NCBI RefSeq assembly: GCF_014384895.1
Contig: NZ_JACRSQ010000016.1
Location: 1-64,000, forward strand
DNA from: Bianquea renquensis
GTDB lineage: Bacteria; Bacillota; Clostridia; Lachnospirales; Bianqueaceae
Length of the DNA stretch: 64,000 bases
Reading direction: 5' to 3'
Shown: in pieces, positions 33,340 through 42,681 of the stretch
Position numbering within the stretch: position 1 is the first letter of the stretch
Layout of the letters: each line of letters begins with the position of its first letter
Notes under the pieces: model-generated
What the model saw: the letters and a program-made list of their open reading frames with translations, nothing else
Told to the model about the DNA's origin: nothing
Database searches by the model: none
Translations under genes and position numbers: made by a program

Positions 33340-34197
33340 TCAATCCAGATAGTGCCCGGCGATCACGGAAATGCGGTTGTGCCCTAACTGGCGGGATACT
33401 TGAAGCATGGCGCGGCGGTCATAGACCATGCCGCGCCTGTCCTTTTTGCAATAATATTTTTCTTGCCGTGCCAGCGTATGGAGAGAGCGGGCAAGCTGCC
33501 GGTATAGGACGTTGGCGTACGCCCTGCGGCACCCATGCACGTCCATATGGGAAGGGACAGACGTAAAGATAGGTTTTCCTGTGGGATTTCCTGCGAATTT
33601 CAAAACCGCTTCTTCTTTTCCCGGAAGTACGGCAATATCCCGCACCTTGCCGCCTTTGCCCGTCACGCCGCATAAGGCCGCGCTTCCATCCGGGTTCATC
33701 CGTATCTGCTCCGGCCTGATCGCCGCCAATTCATGGCGGCGCAGGCCGGTTGCCCGTGCAAAGGCGAGAATATCCGCATTCTTTTCTTTGGAAAAGCCGT
33801 AATCCCTTGAAGCTGTGTTGCGGCTTCGTTCAATGGCCTGCCGTTCCCGATGTGGGAGCGTAATGTCAAAATCCCGCGCTGTGCAGCCGTAGAGCTTGCA
33901 CAGCGCGGCTCTTTGTGTTGAGAGGGTATAAGCGGAAAGCCCCCGGTCGATACCGCTTTGCAGATAGCTTTCCACATGAGGCTGGGCTTGTGCCAGTGTC
34001 CGGCTTCCGTACTCCGTTTTGGCCCACTTTGCAAACGCGCAGCCTTGTTTCAGATAAGTTTCAAAGGTGCGGTAAGAGAAGATACCGATGGGAGTACGTG
34101 TGTTTTCTGCTTGTTTTGCGTCATGGCGGCTTTCGCCGATGCGAAGCTGGCTTTGCAGGGCCTCCTGTACCTGCCGCACCATAGATTTATGCTTCAT
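33340..34197 (-). CDS. Tyrosine-type recombinase/integrase
   Basis: A 285-residue tyrosine recombinase. Catalytic candidates are Arg in ATGLRRHELAA, Lys in GKGGKVRDIAV, His-x2-Arg in VHGCRRAYANV, His in QLGHNRISV and Tyr in AGHYLD at the C-terminus. It is shorter than classic phage integrases and ends at the tyrosine. AAAGGAGG precedes the start. It converges on the methyltransferase gene and is transcribed away from the repeat-rich region to its right. Confidence 0.85.
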   Translation of the reverse strand: MKHKSMVRQVQEALQSQLRIGESRHDAKQAENTRTPIGIFSYRTFETYLKQGCAFAKWAKTEYGSRTLAQAQPHVESYLQSGIDRGLSAYTLSTQRAALCKLYGCTARDFDITLPHRERQAIERSRNTASRDYGFSKEKNADILAFARATGLRRHELAAIRPEQIRMNPDGSAALCGVTGKGGKVRDIAVLPGKEEAVLKFAGNPTGKPIFTSVPSHMDVHGCRRAYANVLYRQLARSLHTLARQEKYYCKKDRRGMVYDRRAMLQVSRQLGHNRISVIAGHYLD

Positions 34198-34552
34198 AAC
34201 AGCCTCCTTTCAAAAGGGTGCAGTTATCCCGTCGAAAATGTAGTTGTAGGTTGGGCGTTGTGACGAGATTTTTTAGACAGCTTCCCGGTGCTGTTTCCCC
34301 GATTTCATGGGCGTTTCTAATTTTTTTAAAGACCTACATGTCTTTCAAAAAATTTTACTCCGCTGCTGTTGGCAGCTCCGTTTACCCGTCGATTTTTTCA
34401 AAATCGAGCGTGTAATCGTTCTGCCCATGTTCGCTTCACAGGAAAGTATTTCGTATTCGCGGAATACCAGACCGCTATACGCGCTCCGCTGTGTCGCTTA
34501 GTCCCCGCACCCAGTGGGTGCCGCACAGCCTTTTCGGGTCTGCTGTGCTTCC

Positions 34553-34689
34553 CTCGAACCAGTTACCGCCATATCGTCTGGACAGGTCACTGCTTCTTCG
34601 AACCGTTTGCCGCCATTATCCGTCTGGACGGAGCCACCGCTCTTCGAACCCTTTAGCCGCCTCTTTATCGTCAAGGTAGGCCACTGCTT
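34553..34689. repeat. Three tandem ~46-bp imperfect repeats
   Basis: Units start at 34553, 34597 and 34643, each opening with TTCGAACC (the first with a variant base). Shared parts are CCGCC near base 15, CGTCTGGAC near base 30 (degenerate in the third) and CACTGCTT at the end. They abut without spacers, so they are not CRISPR. Confidence 0.75.
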
Positions 34690-34801
34690 TTTCACTCCCT
34701 TCGTCTTTTCAAGCTACATCTTTAGTATGACGAATACTGGAAACATTCAATAAACGCAAAAAAGCGGCACCCCCAAATATGGAAGCGCCGCCCGCAGTGG
34801 C

Positions 34802-34836
34802 CCGCCCGACGAAAGGTTCGAAGTTTCGTCAGGCGG
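34802..34836. other. Hairpin with TTCGAA loop
   Basis: CCGCCcGACGAAA pairs with TTTCGTCaGGCGG (one mismatch). The loop GGTTCGAAG repeats the TTCGAA core of the tandem repeats 150 bp upstream. Confidence 0.6.
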
Positions 34837-34941
34837 CGAGGCCGTTTATTCTATTCTCCGATTTTCTCCTTTTTTGCTCCGATCTCGTCAATCTTCCGGC
34901 CTCACTCTTAGTATGACGGAAATTGATCGCAAAAAGTAAGA

Positions 34942-34970
34942 GCAGGTGTTTTCACCTGCCCTTTGCTTTT
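34942..34970 (+). terminator. Terminator-like stem-loop
   Basis: GCAGGTG-TTTT-CACCTGC followed by a pyrimidine-rich tail with short T-runs. Confidence 0.5.
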
Positions 34971-35119
34971 CCTTATGCCGGTTCTCTCTGCTCTAAACAT
35001 CCTTATCGAGCAGACGCTATCCCTCTGCGGTTTTTTATCCGTTTCGAGACAAGCCCTTTGATTGCACCTTCCCTCGCCCCTCGGAAATCCGAAGACAGGC
35101 AGCCGCATTTCGTATTCCG

Positions 35120-35404
35120 CTAGGCAACGGTATACTGTATATTCAAATCGTCAAGTAAATCATACCAACTGCTAAGACCGACACCGTTTTCGTGCAAATA
35201 TTTGACAAAGGATACAACATATTCAAAGGTGGCAGAGTGACAGCTGCAGGCTTCGGATTGAACCCCTGCGCCACTCTCCTGCCTGACCACGATATGCACG
35301 CCGTCCGGCATGTCGGCAACGGAATAAGACAAGGTCCGGCTTTCCTGGAACCCTTCAATCTCCGAGTATGTATTGGTGTACTCACACGTTTTGAACTGTA
35401 CCAT
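35120..35404 (-). CDS. DUF6514-like small protein
   Basis: A 94-residue soluble protein. The C-terminal half (FEYVVSFVKYLHENGVGLSS, then WYDLLDDL) resembles DUF6514 proteins of Clostridia, whose function is unknown. AAAGGAG seven bases before MVQFKTC fixes the start; the longer in-frame extension is unsupported. An imperfect palindrome (TGCATG-TGCA ... TGCAACATGCA) lies just upstream and could be an operator. Confidence 0.55.
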   Translation of the reverse strand: MVQFKTCEYTNTYSEIEGFQESRTLSYSVADMPDGVHIVVRQESGAGVQSEACSCHSATFEYVVSFVKYLHENGVGLSSWYDLLDDLNIQYTVA

Positions 35405-35714
35405 TTTTTCTCCTTTCTGCATGTTGCAGATGGTTGCACATGCATGAACATAAAAATATTGTAAACGATGTTTTTTTCTTGAAAAATTATAAAAAACGGT
35501 ATATAATAGGTTCATTAAAAAAATATCGTTACCTAATTTTACCAAGTGCTTCTCTCGATGTAAATACGCAAATGTGGAACATGGCTTCCAACCTTGCAAT
35601 TTTCCCTTCTATATTTGCAAGATAAGGCCCTTTCCATGAACATGTGGATCACGTAAAAACCTGTAGGCCGCTGTTTTTCAGTGAAATTTAGTTTATCAGA
35701 ATGGAATGTTTACT

Positions 35715-36086
35715 ATGAATGCCGAAGATCTGAAGAGAATGAAGGAAGAGCGCAAGCTCACCACCAAACAAATATCGGAATTGAGCGGAATTCCGGAAAG
35801 TACCATCAGCAGAATCCTGTCCGGGCAGACAGACAATCCCAGTTTTGACACAATCTGCGCCCTAGTCCGTGCAATGGGCGGTTCCCTTGACGAGTTCACC
35901 GGAATCCAGTCCTCTGCGGATGCTCCGGAGTCACTAGCCCTCGTGGATTTATATGAAAAAATGATTGATGAAAAGAACCGACTTATTAAATGGTTGATGG
36001 CCGTATGTTGTATCCTGATCGCCGTCTTTGTTTTTATTGTGTTATTTGATCTCATAAATGGAAATATCGGATTTGTTCAGTACTGA
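35715..36086 (+). CDS. XRE-type HTH protein with C-terminal membrane helix
   Basis: About 123 residues. An N-terminal Cro/C1 helix-turn-helix (TTKQISELSGIPESTISRIL, residues about 17-36) is followed by a linker, a short charged helix and one transmembrane segment (LIKWLMAVCCILIAVFVFIV). It is thus a membrane-tethered DNA-binding protein. The start could also be the ATG at 35706; the chosen one has GGAA eight bases upstream. The regulated genes are unknown; the ABC exporter lies downstream on the other strand. Confidence 0.8.
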   Translation: MNAEDLKRMKEERKLTTKQISELSGIPESTISRILSGQTDNPSFDTICALVRAMGGSLDEFTGIQSSADAPESLALVDLYEKMIDEKNRLIKWLMAVCCILIAVFVFIVLFDLINGNIGFVQY

Positions 36087-36118
36087 GCCGGTGCATTTGA
36101 CACTCGAATCCTAAAAAG

Positions 36119-36176
36119 ACAGCGCACAAAACGAGAGAGAGCCTGTTCTTCTCTGCCGCTTGTGCGCTGTTCTATT
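36119..36176. terminator. Terminator between converging XRE and ABC genes
   Basis: ACAGCGCACAA pairs with TTGTGCGCTGT (36160-36170), with an inner GAGAGAG/TTCTCTG stem and a T-rich exit on the plus strand. Confidence 0.75.
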
Positions 36177-36184
36177 ATATGGGG

Positions 36185-37984
36185 CTATCCCGCTGGTGCC
36201 GTCTCCTGGTACCGTTCCGCCTGAATCCGAAACATGTACGCGTATCGTCCGTCCATGGCCATCAGCTCCTCGTGGGTGCCTTCCTCCACCACCGATCCCT
36301 GCTCCAGCATATAGATGTGATCCGCCATCCTTGTGGTGGACAGGCGGTGGGATATAAATAGAACTGCCTGCTGTCCCACCGTGTTGGCGATGGTGTGGTT
36401 CAGTTCATATTCACTTATGGGATCCAAAGAGGACGAGGGTTCATCCAGGATCAAGATGGGGTGCTGGCGGACAAAAATCCGGGATATGGCGATTTTCTGC
36501 TCCTCGCCTCCAGAGAGGTTGACGCCCTGGGGATCAAATTCACGGCCCAGCATCGTATGGATTCCCTGCTCCATTTTTGATAATCGCTGCTCAAAGCCCG
36601 CGTCACGCAATGCATCCAGAATCTCCTGATCCTGGCGCCCCTCATCCAAATCTGCCAGCACATTCTCCGCCACCGTCGCAGAAAACAGGCAATAATCCTG
36701 AAACACCGCACCGATGGTTCTGCGATATTCCTCCAGAGGAAATTCCCGAATGTCAATGCCATTGAGGTAGATTGCGCCTTCGTCGGGATCATACAGACGC
36801 ATGAGCAACTTGATCAGCGTAGTTTTGCCCGCCCCGTTATATCCAACCAACGCCGCTTTTTCCCCCTTATGAAGGCAGAGCGTAATATTTCGAAGGCATT
36901 CCGTCTCCACGCCCGGGTAAGAGAAGGAAACGTTTTCTACGCGGAGTTCTTCAAATTTTGGAATGGCAGTCTCTCCCCCCTGAATCTTGGGCTCATACTC
37001 GAGAAAGGATCGATAGAGCTGTATATACAAGCTATGCTCTGGAAATTTCAGCAGGCGCTCGCACAAATCGCTGACATGCCAGTTGACCTTCCAGATGGCA
37101 TTGACGGTGGCCGCGAAGCCTCCCAGAGATATGGTTTGCCGCACAAGGAGTTCGAATAGGAGAAGAAGAAAGATCCCCATGGTCTCCAGCAGGTGCAATA
37201 CCAGGGCGCCTGCCCCTTCGATGGCCAGCAGCCGCTTTTCATACCGCTTATACGTGTTCTTTTGCCGCTGCAACGCATCGGTGTACTTGCCCTTGAATAG
37301 GGTGCCCGCACCGCTCATTCGGATTTCCTTGGCATACTCCGCTAGATAGAAGACTCGACCCGCGTACTCGCTTTCCCTCTGATCTGGCTTCAACTCTAAC
37401 TCCCGCTGAAAGCGCACACGGATGCCGTATAAGCGGAGGGCAGTCTGGACAGTCGCCGCCCCCAACATAAGCAAGGTTACCGCAGGGCTGACCGTCAGCA
37501 GCACGCCCGTGATGGTGCACAGGGCGACGACCCGGTTGATCATTTTTCCCAGATCCTCCACCACGGCTACAGCCCGTTTGTCCGCCTCCTGCATGGCCCA
37601 CACGAATTGAGTATAAAACGCGGGATCATCATAACAGCCCAGATCCATTCTCCTCGCTTTGTCGCATAAATCGCCCTGCATCCTCCGATGGAGTTTCTGG
37701 CGGGCCTTACTGTTATAACACTGCCAATACCACTGGGAAAATCCCTCCGACAAGAGGGAGAACAAGGCAATCCCCGCGGATATGAGCGCAATCTCAAAAA
37801 AGGGCCCCCCTTTTTCCAGCCGGTCAAACAGCATCTTGACGAATATGACGCTGGATGCGGCGTGGATTATTCCCCAGACGACGCCCTCCACGATCATCAG
37901 CGCCATATACCCCGGCGTATACCGGGCAATCTGGCGCAACATAAACCAAATGTTTGCCACCGCTTGGGCCCGCTTCGGTTTCAT
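36185..37984 (-). CDS. ABC exporter half-transporter, subunit B
   Basis: A 599-residue fused permease-ATPase. Six transmembrane helices (about 15-310) precede an ATPase with Walker A GYNGAGKTT, Q-loop GAVFQDYCLF, signature LSGGEEQK, Walker B ILILDEPSS and switch His in FISHRLST. All catalytic residues are present. It overlaps the preceding half-transporter gene by four bases, so the two almost surely form a heterodimer. The substrate is unknown; possibilities are a peptide, lipid or drug. Confidence 0.9.
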   Translation of the reverse strand: MKPKRAQAVANIWFMLRQIARYTPGYMALMIVEGVVWGIIHAASSVIFVKMLFDRLEKGGPFFEIALISAGIALFSLLSEGFSQWYWQCYNSKARQKLHRRMQGDLCDKARRMDLGCYDDPAFYTQFVWAMQEADKRAVAVVEDLGKMINRVVALCTITGVLLTVSPAVTLLMLGAATVQTALRLYGIRVRFQRELELKPDQRESEYAGRVFYLAEYAKEIRMSGAGTLFKGKYTDALQRQKNTYKRYEKRLLAIEGAGALVLHLLETMGIFLLLLFELLVRQTISLGGFAATVNAIWKVNWHVSDLCERLLKFPEHSLYIQLYRSFLEYEPKIQGGETAIPKFEELRVENVSFSYPGVETECLRNITLCLHKGEKAALVGYNGAGKTTLIKLLMRLYDPDEGAIYLNGIDIREFPLEEYRRTIGAVFQDYCLFSATVAENVLADLDEGRQDQEILDALRDAGFEQRLSKMEQGIHTMLGREFDPQGVNLSGGEEQKIAISRIFVRQHPILILDEPSSSLDPISEYELNHTIANTVGQQAVLFISHRLSTTRMADHIYMLEQGSVVEEGTHEELMAMDGRYAYMFRIQAERYQETAPAG

Positions 37985-39798
37985 ATGGCCGCCCCTTTCT
38001 CCCCGTAGTTCTTAGCCTGAATGGAGAACATCTCCTGGTACCGGCCCCCATGGCGCATGAGCTCCGCGTGGCTTCCCTGCTCCACAATCCGGCCGTTCTC
38101 CAGCAGATAGATGCGATCCGCCATGGCGGCGGACGCCAGGCGGTGGGAGATAAAGATAACGCTTTTATTCTGACATGCGCGCATCATATTGTCATACATG
38201 GCGTGTTCCGCGATGGGATCTAGGGCAGACGAAGGTTCATCCATGATCACCAGCTCACAATCCTTTGCAAAGATTCTGGCAATGGAAATTTTTTGCGCCT
38301 CTCCTCCCGATAGCACCGCCCCCTCCTCATCAAATTCTCTTGTCAGAACTGTGTCCATCCCATGGGGCAGGGAGCGCACCTTCTCCTGGATCCCACTGTT
38401 TTGTAAGGCATCCGCCACAATCGCTTCGTCCCCGTCGCCGCAAGGGTGGAGGAGAACATTCTCTTTGACCGGCGCGGAAAAAATTCGATAGTCTTGAAAG
38501 ACGACTCCGAAAAGAGCGCGATACTCGTCCAAACGATACTGGCGGATATCCACACCATTGAGCCGAATCTCCCCCTGCGTCGGATCATACAGGCGCATTA
38601 ACAGCTTGACAATGGTGGACTTTCCCGCTCCATTCTGTCCAACCAGCGCGATTTTTTCTCCCGCCTGTATACTCAAATTCACCTGATGCAAAACCTCTGT
38701 CTCCTGCCCTGCATAGTGAAAGGAGACGTTGTGGAATTCCAGTCCCCGAAAGTCCACGACAGGCAGCCCTTTCGGATCCCTCTGTATCGTTGGCTCATAC
38801 TCCAGAAAATAGCGCAAATTTTGAATGTAGAGCGAATGCTCATGAAACTCAAAGAGCCGCTGGATGGAATCTTGAAAGGTAAAGGCCACCGTGCTGATGG
38901 AATTGATGACCACCAGCGCATCCCCCAGCGGCATCGTTTTCGCCGTCAAAACACGAAATGAGGTCCACAAAATGCTGCCGATATAGACCAGTACCTCGAC
39001 GGTCTCATCTCTCACGTACTCAAAGAGCGCCAGTTTCAATCCGTATTCACGGATAGCCCTGCAGATATCCCGCAGGGATTCGTCCATCTGCCGGAACAGA
39101 ACACGGTAGATATTTGTCAACCGCAGCTCCTTCGCATAGTTCTGCAAATAAAAGACGCGGCGCACGTAATCTCGCTTTCGGTTTTGTTCCGTAACCCGCA
39201 TCGTTAACTCGTAGGAAACCTTGTTGCGCCGTTTTCCTATCAATACTTCTACAAGCACGGGCAAAAATGCCCATACCATCAGTTCCGGCGCCATGGTCAC
39301 AAGCAGCGCTCCATTGGTGGCAACATAGGTGATAAACAGAATCAGGTCGCTGATGGAATCTAATATCTGGGAGGCGCGGGTAGGCGCCTCCTGGATCGCC
39401 TTTACATACCGGTCATAAAATTCGGAATCCTCAAAACAAGATAGATCCGCTTCCATCGAAGTGGTAAAAAGGCGCAGTTGAATCGATTCCTGAATCTTCA
39501 GATTCGAGATGGGATAGTAGAGGGTTTGCAGCACGGTCCGAAAAATCTGCACCGCGCCATAATATCCGGCAACCCATATGGTGGTGACGGCCAGCCTCCC
39601 AAAATCGCTTCCCGCTTGCACAGAATTGACAATGATTCGCAGCAGGTACACATCCAGCATAAACAGCGCCGTCCCGCGCAGGACGGATTCAAGAATGGTG
39701 ACCCACAGCCTAGTTGGGCTTGCTTTACAGATAATTGTCAACGCATAGCGCAGATTCTTAACTACACCTCCGATATCCCCCTGCATCTTTGCACCCAT
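37981..39798 (-). CDS. ABC exporter half-transporter, subunit A
   Basis: A 605-residue fused permease-ATPase. Walker A is GQNGAGKST, the signature LSGGEAQK, Walker B LVIMDEPSS and the switch His FISHRLAS. It is similar throughout to its downstream partner, including the HEHSLYIQNLRYFLEYEP/PEHSLYIQLYRSFLEYEP linker, which shows the pair arose by duplication. Transcription comes from the GH95 gene side with only 24 bp between, so the three genes may form one operon. Confidence 0.9.
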   Translation of the reverse strand: MGAKMQGDIGGVVKNLRYALTIICKASPTRLWVTILESVLRGTALFMLDVYLLRIIVNSVQAGSDFGRLAVTTIWVAGYYGAVQIFRTVLQTLYYPISNLKIQESIQLRLFTTSMEADLSCFEDSEFYDRYVKAIQEAPTRASQILDSISDLILFITYVATNGALLVTMAPELMVWAFLPVLVEVLIGKRRNKVSYELTMRVTEQNRKRDYVRRVFYLQNYAKELRLTNIYRVLFRQMDESLRDICRAIREYGLKLALFEYVRDETVEVLVYIGSILWTSFRVLTAKTMPLGDALVVINSISTVAFTFQDSIQRLFEFHEHSLYIQNLRYFLEYEPTIQRDPKGLPVVDFRGLEFHNVSFHYAGQETEVLHQVNLSIQAGEKIALVGQNGAGKSTIVKLLMRLYDPTQGEIRLNGVDIRQYRLDEYRALFGVVFQDYRIFSAPVKENVLLHPCGDGDEAIVADALQNSGIQEKVRSLPHGMDTVLTREFDEEGAVLSGGEAQKISIARIFAKDCELVIMDEPSSALDPIAEHAMYDNMMRACQNKSVIFISHRLASAAMADRIYLLENGRIVEQGSHAELMRHGGRYQEMFSIQAKNYGEKGAAI

Positions 39799-39822
39799 CC
39801 CCTAACCCTTGCTAGTAAACTG

Positions 39823-42153
39823 CTACTCCATTGGCCGAATCCGAACCGTTCTGCCTGTCACAACGGGTATACAGAGGCAATCTGCATCCTTTGTGTACGC
39901 TACCGCCTGCCCATCCTCGCCGGTAACTTGAACTTGGCATGGCCGATTCCACAAAACCTTGCAATCGCCGTCCTTTCGGGGATGCAGGCAGATTTCCTGT
40001 ACAAGCTTGTTCTTCCATACGGCATCGACAACAATATTCCCCCGGGCCACAAGACCTGCAAATGACCCGTTGGCCCAGTCATCCGGCAGTGTAGGAATCA
40101 CATCGATATATCCGCCGTGGCTTTGCAGCAGCATCTCGGCGACCCCTGATGTGCCTCCAAAATTCCCGTCAATCTGGAAGGGCGGATGGGTATCCCACAG
40201 GTTAGGCAGCGTGCCCCGTTTGAGCAGAGTTTGATAGAGATGATACGCCCTATTTCCATCCCCCGTTCTTGCCCATAGGTTCAGCCGGTGCGCCATGGCC
40301 CACCCAGTGGACTGGTCGCCCCGCAGGTTCAACGTCACCTTGGCCGCCTCCATCCACTCCGGCGTGTTTTTGTTGATGATGGTTCCAGGATATAGACCCA
40401 CCAACTGGGAGACATGGCGGTGGTGATACTCACCCAGCTCGCCGTACATCCTCTCCTCCCGGTATTCTTTCACCTGACCGGACTCCCCTACCAGCACCGG
40501 TTCCAGCCGGTCAATCTGCTCTCTGGCGAGCTCCACGATGGGGTCGTCGATCTGCAATTGATCGGCCGCTTGGATGGTATTTTTATAATTTTCATAGATC
40601 ATCTGTTGATCAAACGCGCACCCCGTAGTGTGAATATACTCATCGGTCCCATTGATCTCCTGCGTCTGCTCCGGCGAAGCAGAATATTTTGTGAGAAATG
40701 CCCCCTCTTGCTCAACCAAAACCTTGGACAAAAATTTGGACATGGAGGATATAACAGGATACGTCAGGGTGCGCAGAATTTCCTCATCCCCGGTAAAGGC
40801 ATAATAGTCCCAAAAGAGCTGCGAGGTAAAGGCTCCCGTTCCCGGCCCGGAATGACTGTTATTATCCATGCCATCCACGTCATACAGCCATCCGCCTGTC
40901 CCAATAATCCAGCCATTTCCCCCCGGCTCGTCGGACAACCGCTCCGGGTAATTATCCCGGATATACCGGTCTGCGTGCTGCTCTGTCAACTTCATATACG
41001 CCTGGTTATAGGCGGCATAGGCCTCAAACATTTCGGCCAGATTCGTATTAAAGGCGGGCCAGTAGTTCATCTGCACGTTAATATTGTGCCAATATCCCGC
41101 GCTCCACGGAGAATCATCGTAACAGTTCCAGGTTCCCTGAAGATTAGCCGGCGTCGTCCCCGGACGGGATGAACTGATTAGGAGATAGCGGCCATATTGA
41201 AAATACAGTTCCTCCAAGTATTTGGAATGAATCCCCTCTTTGTACTGCTGGAGCATCTCATCCGTTGGAACCCCCGACGGCACGCCGCCAAAATCCAGCT
41301 GAACGCGCGCAAAGTACTGCTGGTATTCCTGCAAATGCGCTGTCTTCAGCTGCTCATAGGACTTGGCTGAGGCTTTGTCCAATAGATCGCAGATCCGCTC
41401 GTGGGGATGGGGATAGGGGGCCAGCTTCTTTTTGGGGTCCGGCTCCGTAAAAACCCGACTCTCCATGCGATAGTTTGTTCCAACCGCAATCAGAATCAGA
41501 GCACTATCCGCGCCGGCCACATGCAACTCTGCGTGATCGCCCGACGCATCCGCGGTTATTTCCACCGATCCATTCTCCGTGATCACACGCATTTGCCCTT
41601 CAAAGGCGATATTATAATAGTGCATAACTCCCGACAGCGTAAGAGTCTTCCCTTCTCCCGTAACCGTGCCAGATTTGCCGCCTCCGTCGCCTTCCACTTT
41701 TCCATAGGGCTTTATGTATGGAATGGTGGGGCGAAGCGTAAATTGAACTGCCCCCTTTTCCGAAGCGGCAATGCGAATGACCATGACCTGATCCGGATAG
41801 GATGTAAAATACTCGCGCTTGTGTCGGACTCCCTTATGGGTATACTCCACATGGGAGATCGCTGTATCCAGCACCAGATCCCGGCGATATTCCTCCACCT
41901 CCCCATGGCCAAAGTCAAGAAATACCTCTGCAAAATTATTTAATCCTCCGACACTCTTCGGATTGGATAGGGTGTTCTCTGTGATCTGGATCCGCTCCGT
42001 CTCGGTTCCGCCAAAAACATTAGCTCCTATATAGCCATTTCCAAGGGGCAGAGACCAGTTTTCCCACTCATCATTTTCCGGTGTCCGCCCCGGCGTGATC
42101 TTCGTGATTCCTGGCGCTGGCTTTGTGTACCAAAGCTTTAATTCTTTTGCCAT
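39823..42153 (-). CDS. GH95 family glycoside hydrolase (alpha-L-fucosidase-like)
   Basis: A 776-residue GH95 enzyme. It has an N-terminal beta domain opening WSLPLGNGYIGANVFGG and an (alpha/alpha)6 catalytic barrel with NLQGTWNC, the paired Asn in WHNINVQMNYWP, a Glu in YSASPEQTQE and the base-activating region HPPFQIDGNFGGTSG. GH95 enzymes remove alpha-1,2-fucose, or alpha-L-galactose, from glycans. No signal peptide is present, so it probably acts in the cytoplasm on imported oligosaccharides, yet the adjacent transporters are exporters. That mismatch is notable. Confidence 0.9.
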   Translation of the reverse strand: MAKELKLWYTKPAPGITKITPGRTPENDEWENWSLPLGNGYIGANVFGGTETERIQITENTLSNPKSVGGLNNFAEVFLDFGHGEVEEYRRDLVLDTAISHVEYTHKGVRHKREYFTSYPDQVMVIRIAASEKGAVQFTLRPTIPYIKPYGKVEGDGGGKSGTVTGEGKTLTLSGVMHYYNIAFEGQMRVITENGSVEITADASGDHAELHVAGADSALILIAVGTNYRMESRVFTEPDPKKKLAPYPHPHERICDLLDKASAKSYEQLKTAHLQEYQQYFARVQLDFGGVPSGVPTDEMLQQYKEGIHSKYLEELYFQYGRYLLISSSRPGTTPANLQGTWNCYDDSPWSAGYWHNINVQMNYWPAFNTNLAEMFEAYAAYNQAYMKLTEQHADRYIRDNYPERLSDEPGGNGWIIGTGGWLYDVDGMDNNSHSGPGTGAFTSQLFWDYYAFTGDEEILRTLTYPVISSMSKFLSKVLVEQEGAFLTKYSASPEQTQEINGTDEYIHTTGCAFDQQMIYENYKNTIQAADQLQIDDPIVELAREQIDRLEPVLVGESGQVKEYREERMYGELGEYHHRHVSQLVGLYPGTIINKNTPEWMEAAKVTLNLRGDQSTGWAMAHRLNLWARTGDGNRAYHLYQTLLKRGTLPNLWDTHPPFQIDGNFGGTSGVAEMLLQSHGGYIDVIPTLPDDWANGSFAGLVARGNIVVDAVWKNKLVQEICLHPRKDGDCKVLWNRPCQVQVTGEDGQAVAYTKDADCLCIPVVTGRTVRIRPME

Positions 42154-42431
42154 CTGTAAGTTTCCTCTCTTTCCTGACGCATCTGTGCGATTTTATAAGG
42201 ATGCACCCGGCTGCACAGCGGTTTGTTCGCCTCGCCCGGGCACTGCTCATCGCTTTCATGGATATTATATCATAGTGGGACAGCCGAATCAAGAAATACT
42301 CTCGCAAAATATTAGATAAATAAATCTCAATTTCTAATCTTTTATTTCTAAATAGCTAGAACTGAATGGACTCTGATCATCGCAATCCCCCCTCCACCGA
42401 TTTCGCATTGACAAGACTCCACAAAAAAAGA

Positions 42432-42464
42432 GCCGCTACAAAACCGTAACTTCATTGTAGCAGC
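42432..42464 (-). terminator. Minus-strand terminator after the purF paralog
   Basis: GCTGCTACAA pairs with TTTGTAGCGGC on the minus strand and runs into a T-rich tail (42423-42431). Bases 42154-42431 hold only the upstream region of the GH95 gene. The nearby AGGAGGGT/ACCCTCC pair (about 42527-42559) may form another hairpin. Confidence 0.75.
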
Positions 42465-42634
42465 CCCTCCCTGCACAAGCAGACTACAGATTCATGTACA
42501 GGCGTCTTCGACACAAAGATCTAGTGTAGGAGGGTTAACGTAGTATCACCCTCCCAGCAATTATTAAATATTTACAAGAATGAATTGTATTTTTCATTTC
42601 GAATCACCCTCTCTATACGATATATCACCTAACC

Positions 42635-42674
42635 GTCAATGAGCCGCAGACTATCGCGTCCACGGCTCATTGAC
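42635..42674. terminator. 12-bp stem-loop at the end of the purF paralog
   Basis: GTCAATGAGCCG pairs perfectly with CGGCTCATTGAC (42663-42674), eight bases past the stop codon. There is no T-run, so it may act as a 3' RNA-stabilising stem. Confidence 0.6.
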
Positions 42675-42681
42675 AGGTTTT

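Larger units (their letters stand above)
28142..35100. mobile_element. Probable integrated mobile element or remnant
   Basis: A serine recombinase, a TnpW-like protein, an AT-rich cargo pair (MATE pump, methyltransferase), a tyrosine recombinase and a repeat-rich non-coding stretch lie together. Composition departs sharply from the flanks at about 30.7-33.2 kb. Exact ends were not found; limits are approximate and the region may be composite. Confidence 0.55.
34198..35119. other. 900-bp non-coding, repeat- and hairpin-rich stretch
   Basis: No credible gene. Short ORFs occur in several frames without ribosome sites. It holds three tandem ~46 bp repeats, a hairpin with TTCGAA in its loop, paired TTAGTATGACG motifs (about 34725 and 34908) and a terminator-like stem. 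It could be the element's origin/attachment region or a structured RNA. Confidence 0.6.

Noticed and set aside
34553..34689. CRISPR array
   Set aside because: The units abut with no unique spacers, are imperfect and number only three; no cas genes are present.
34498..34695. 65-codon minus-strand ORF over the 46-bp repeats
   Set aside because: The translated product mirrors the DNA repeats, whose unit length is not kept as a multiple of three; no ribosome site.
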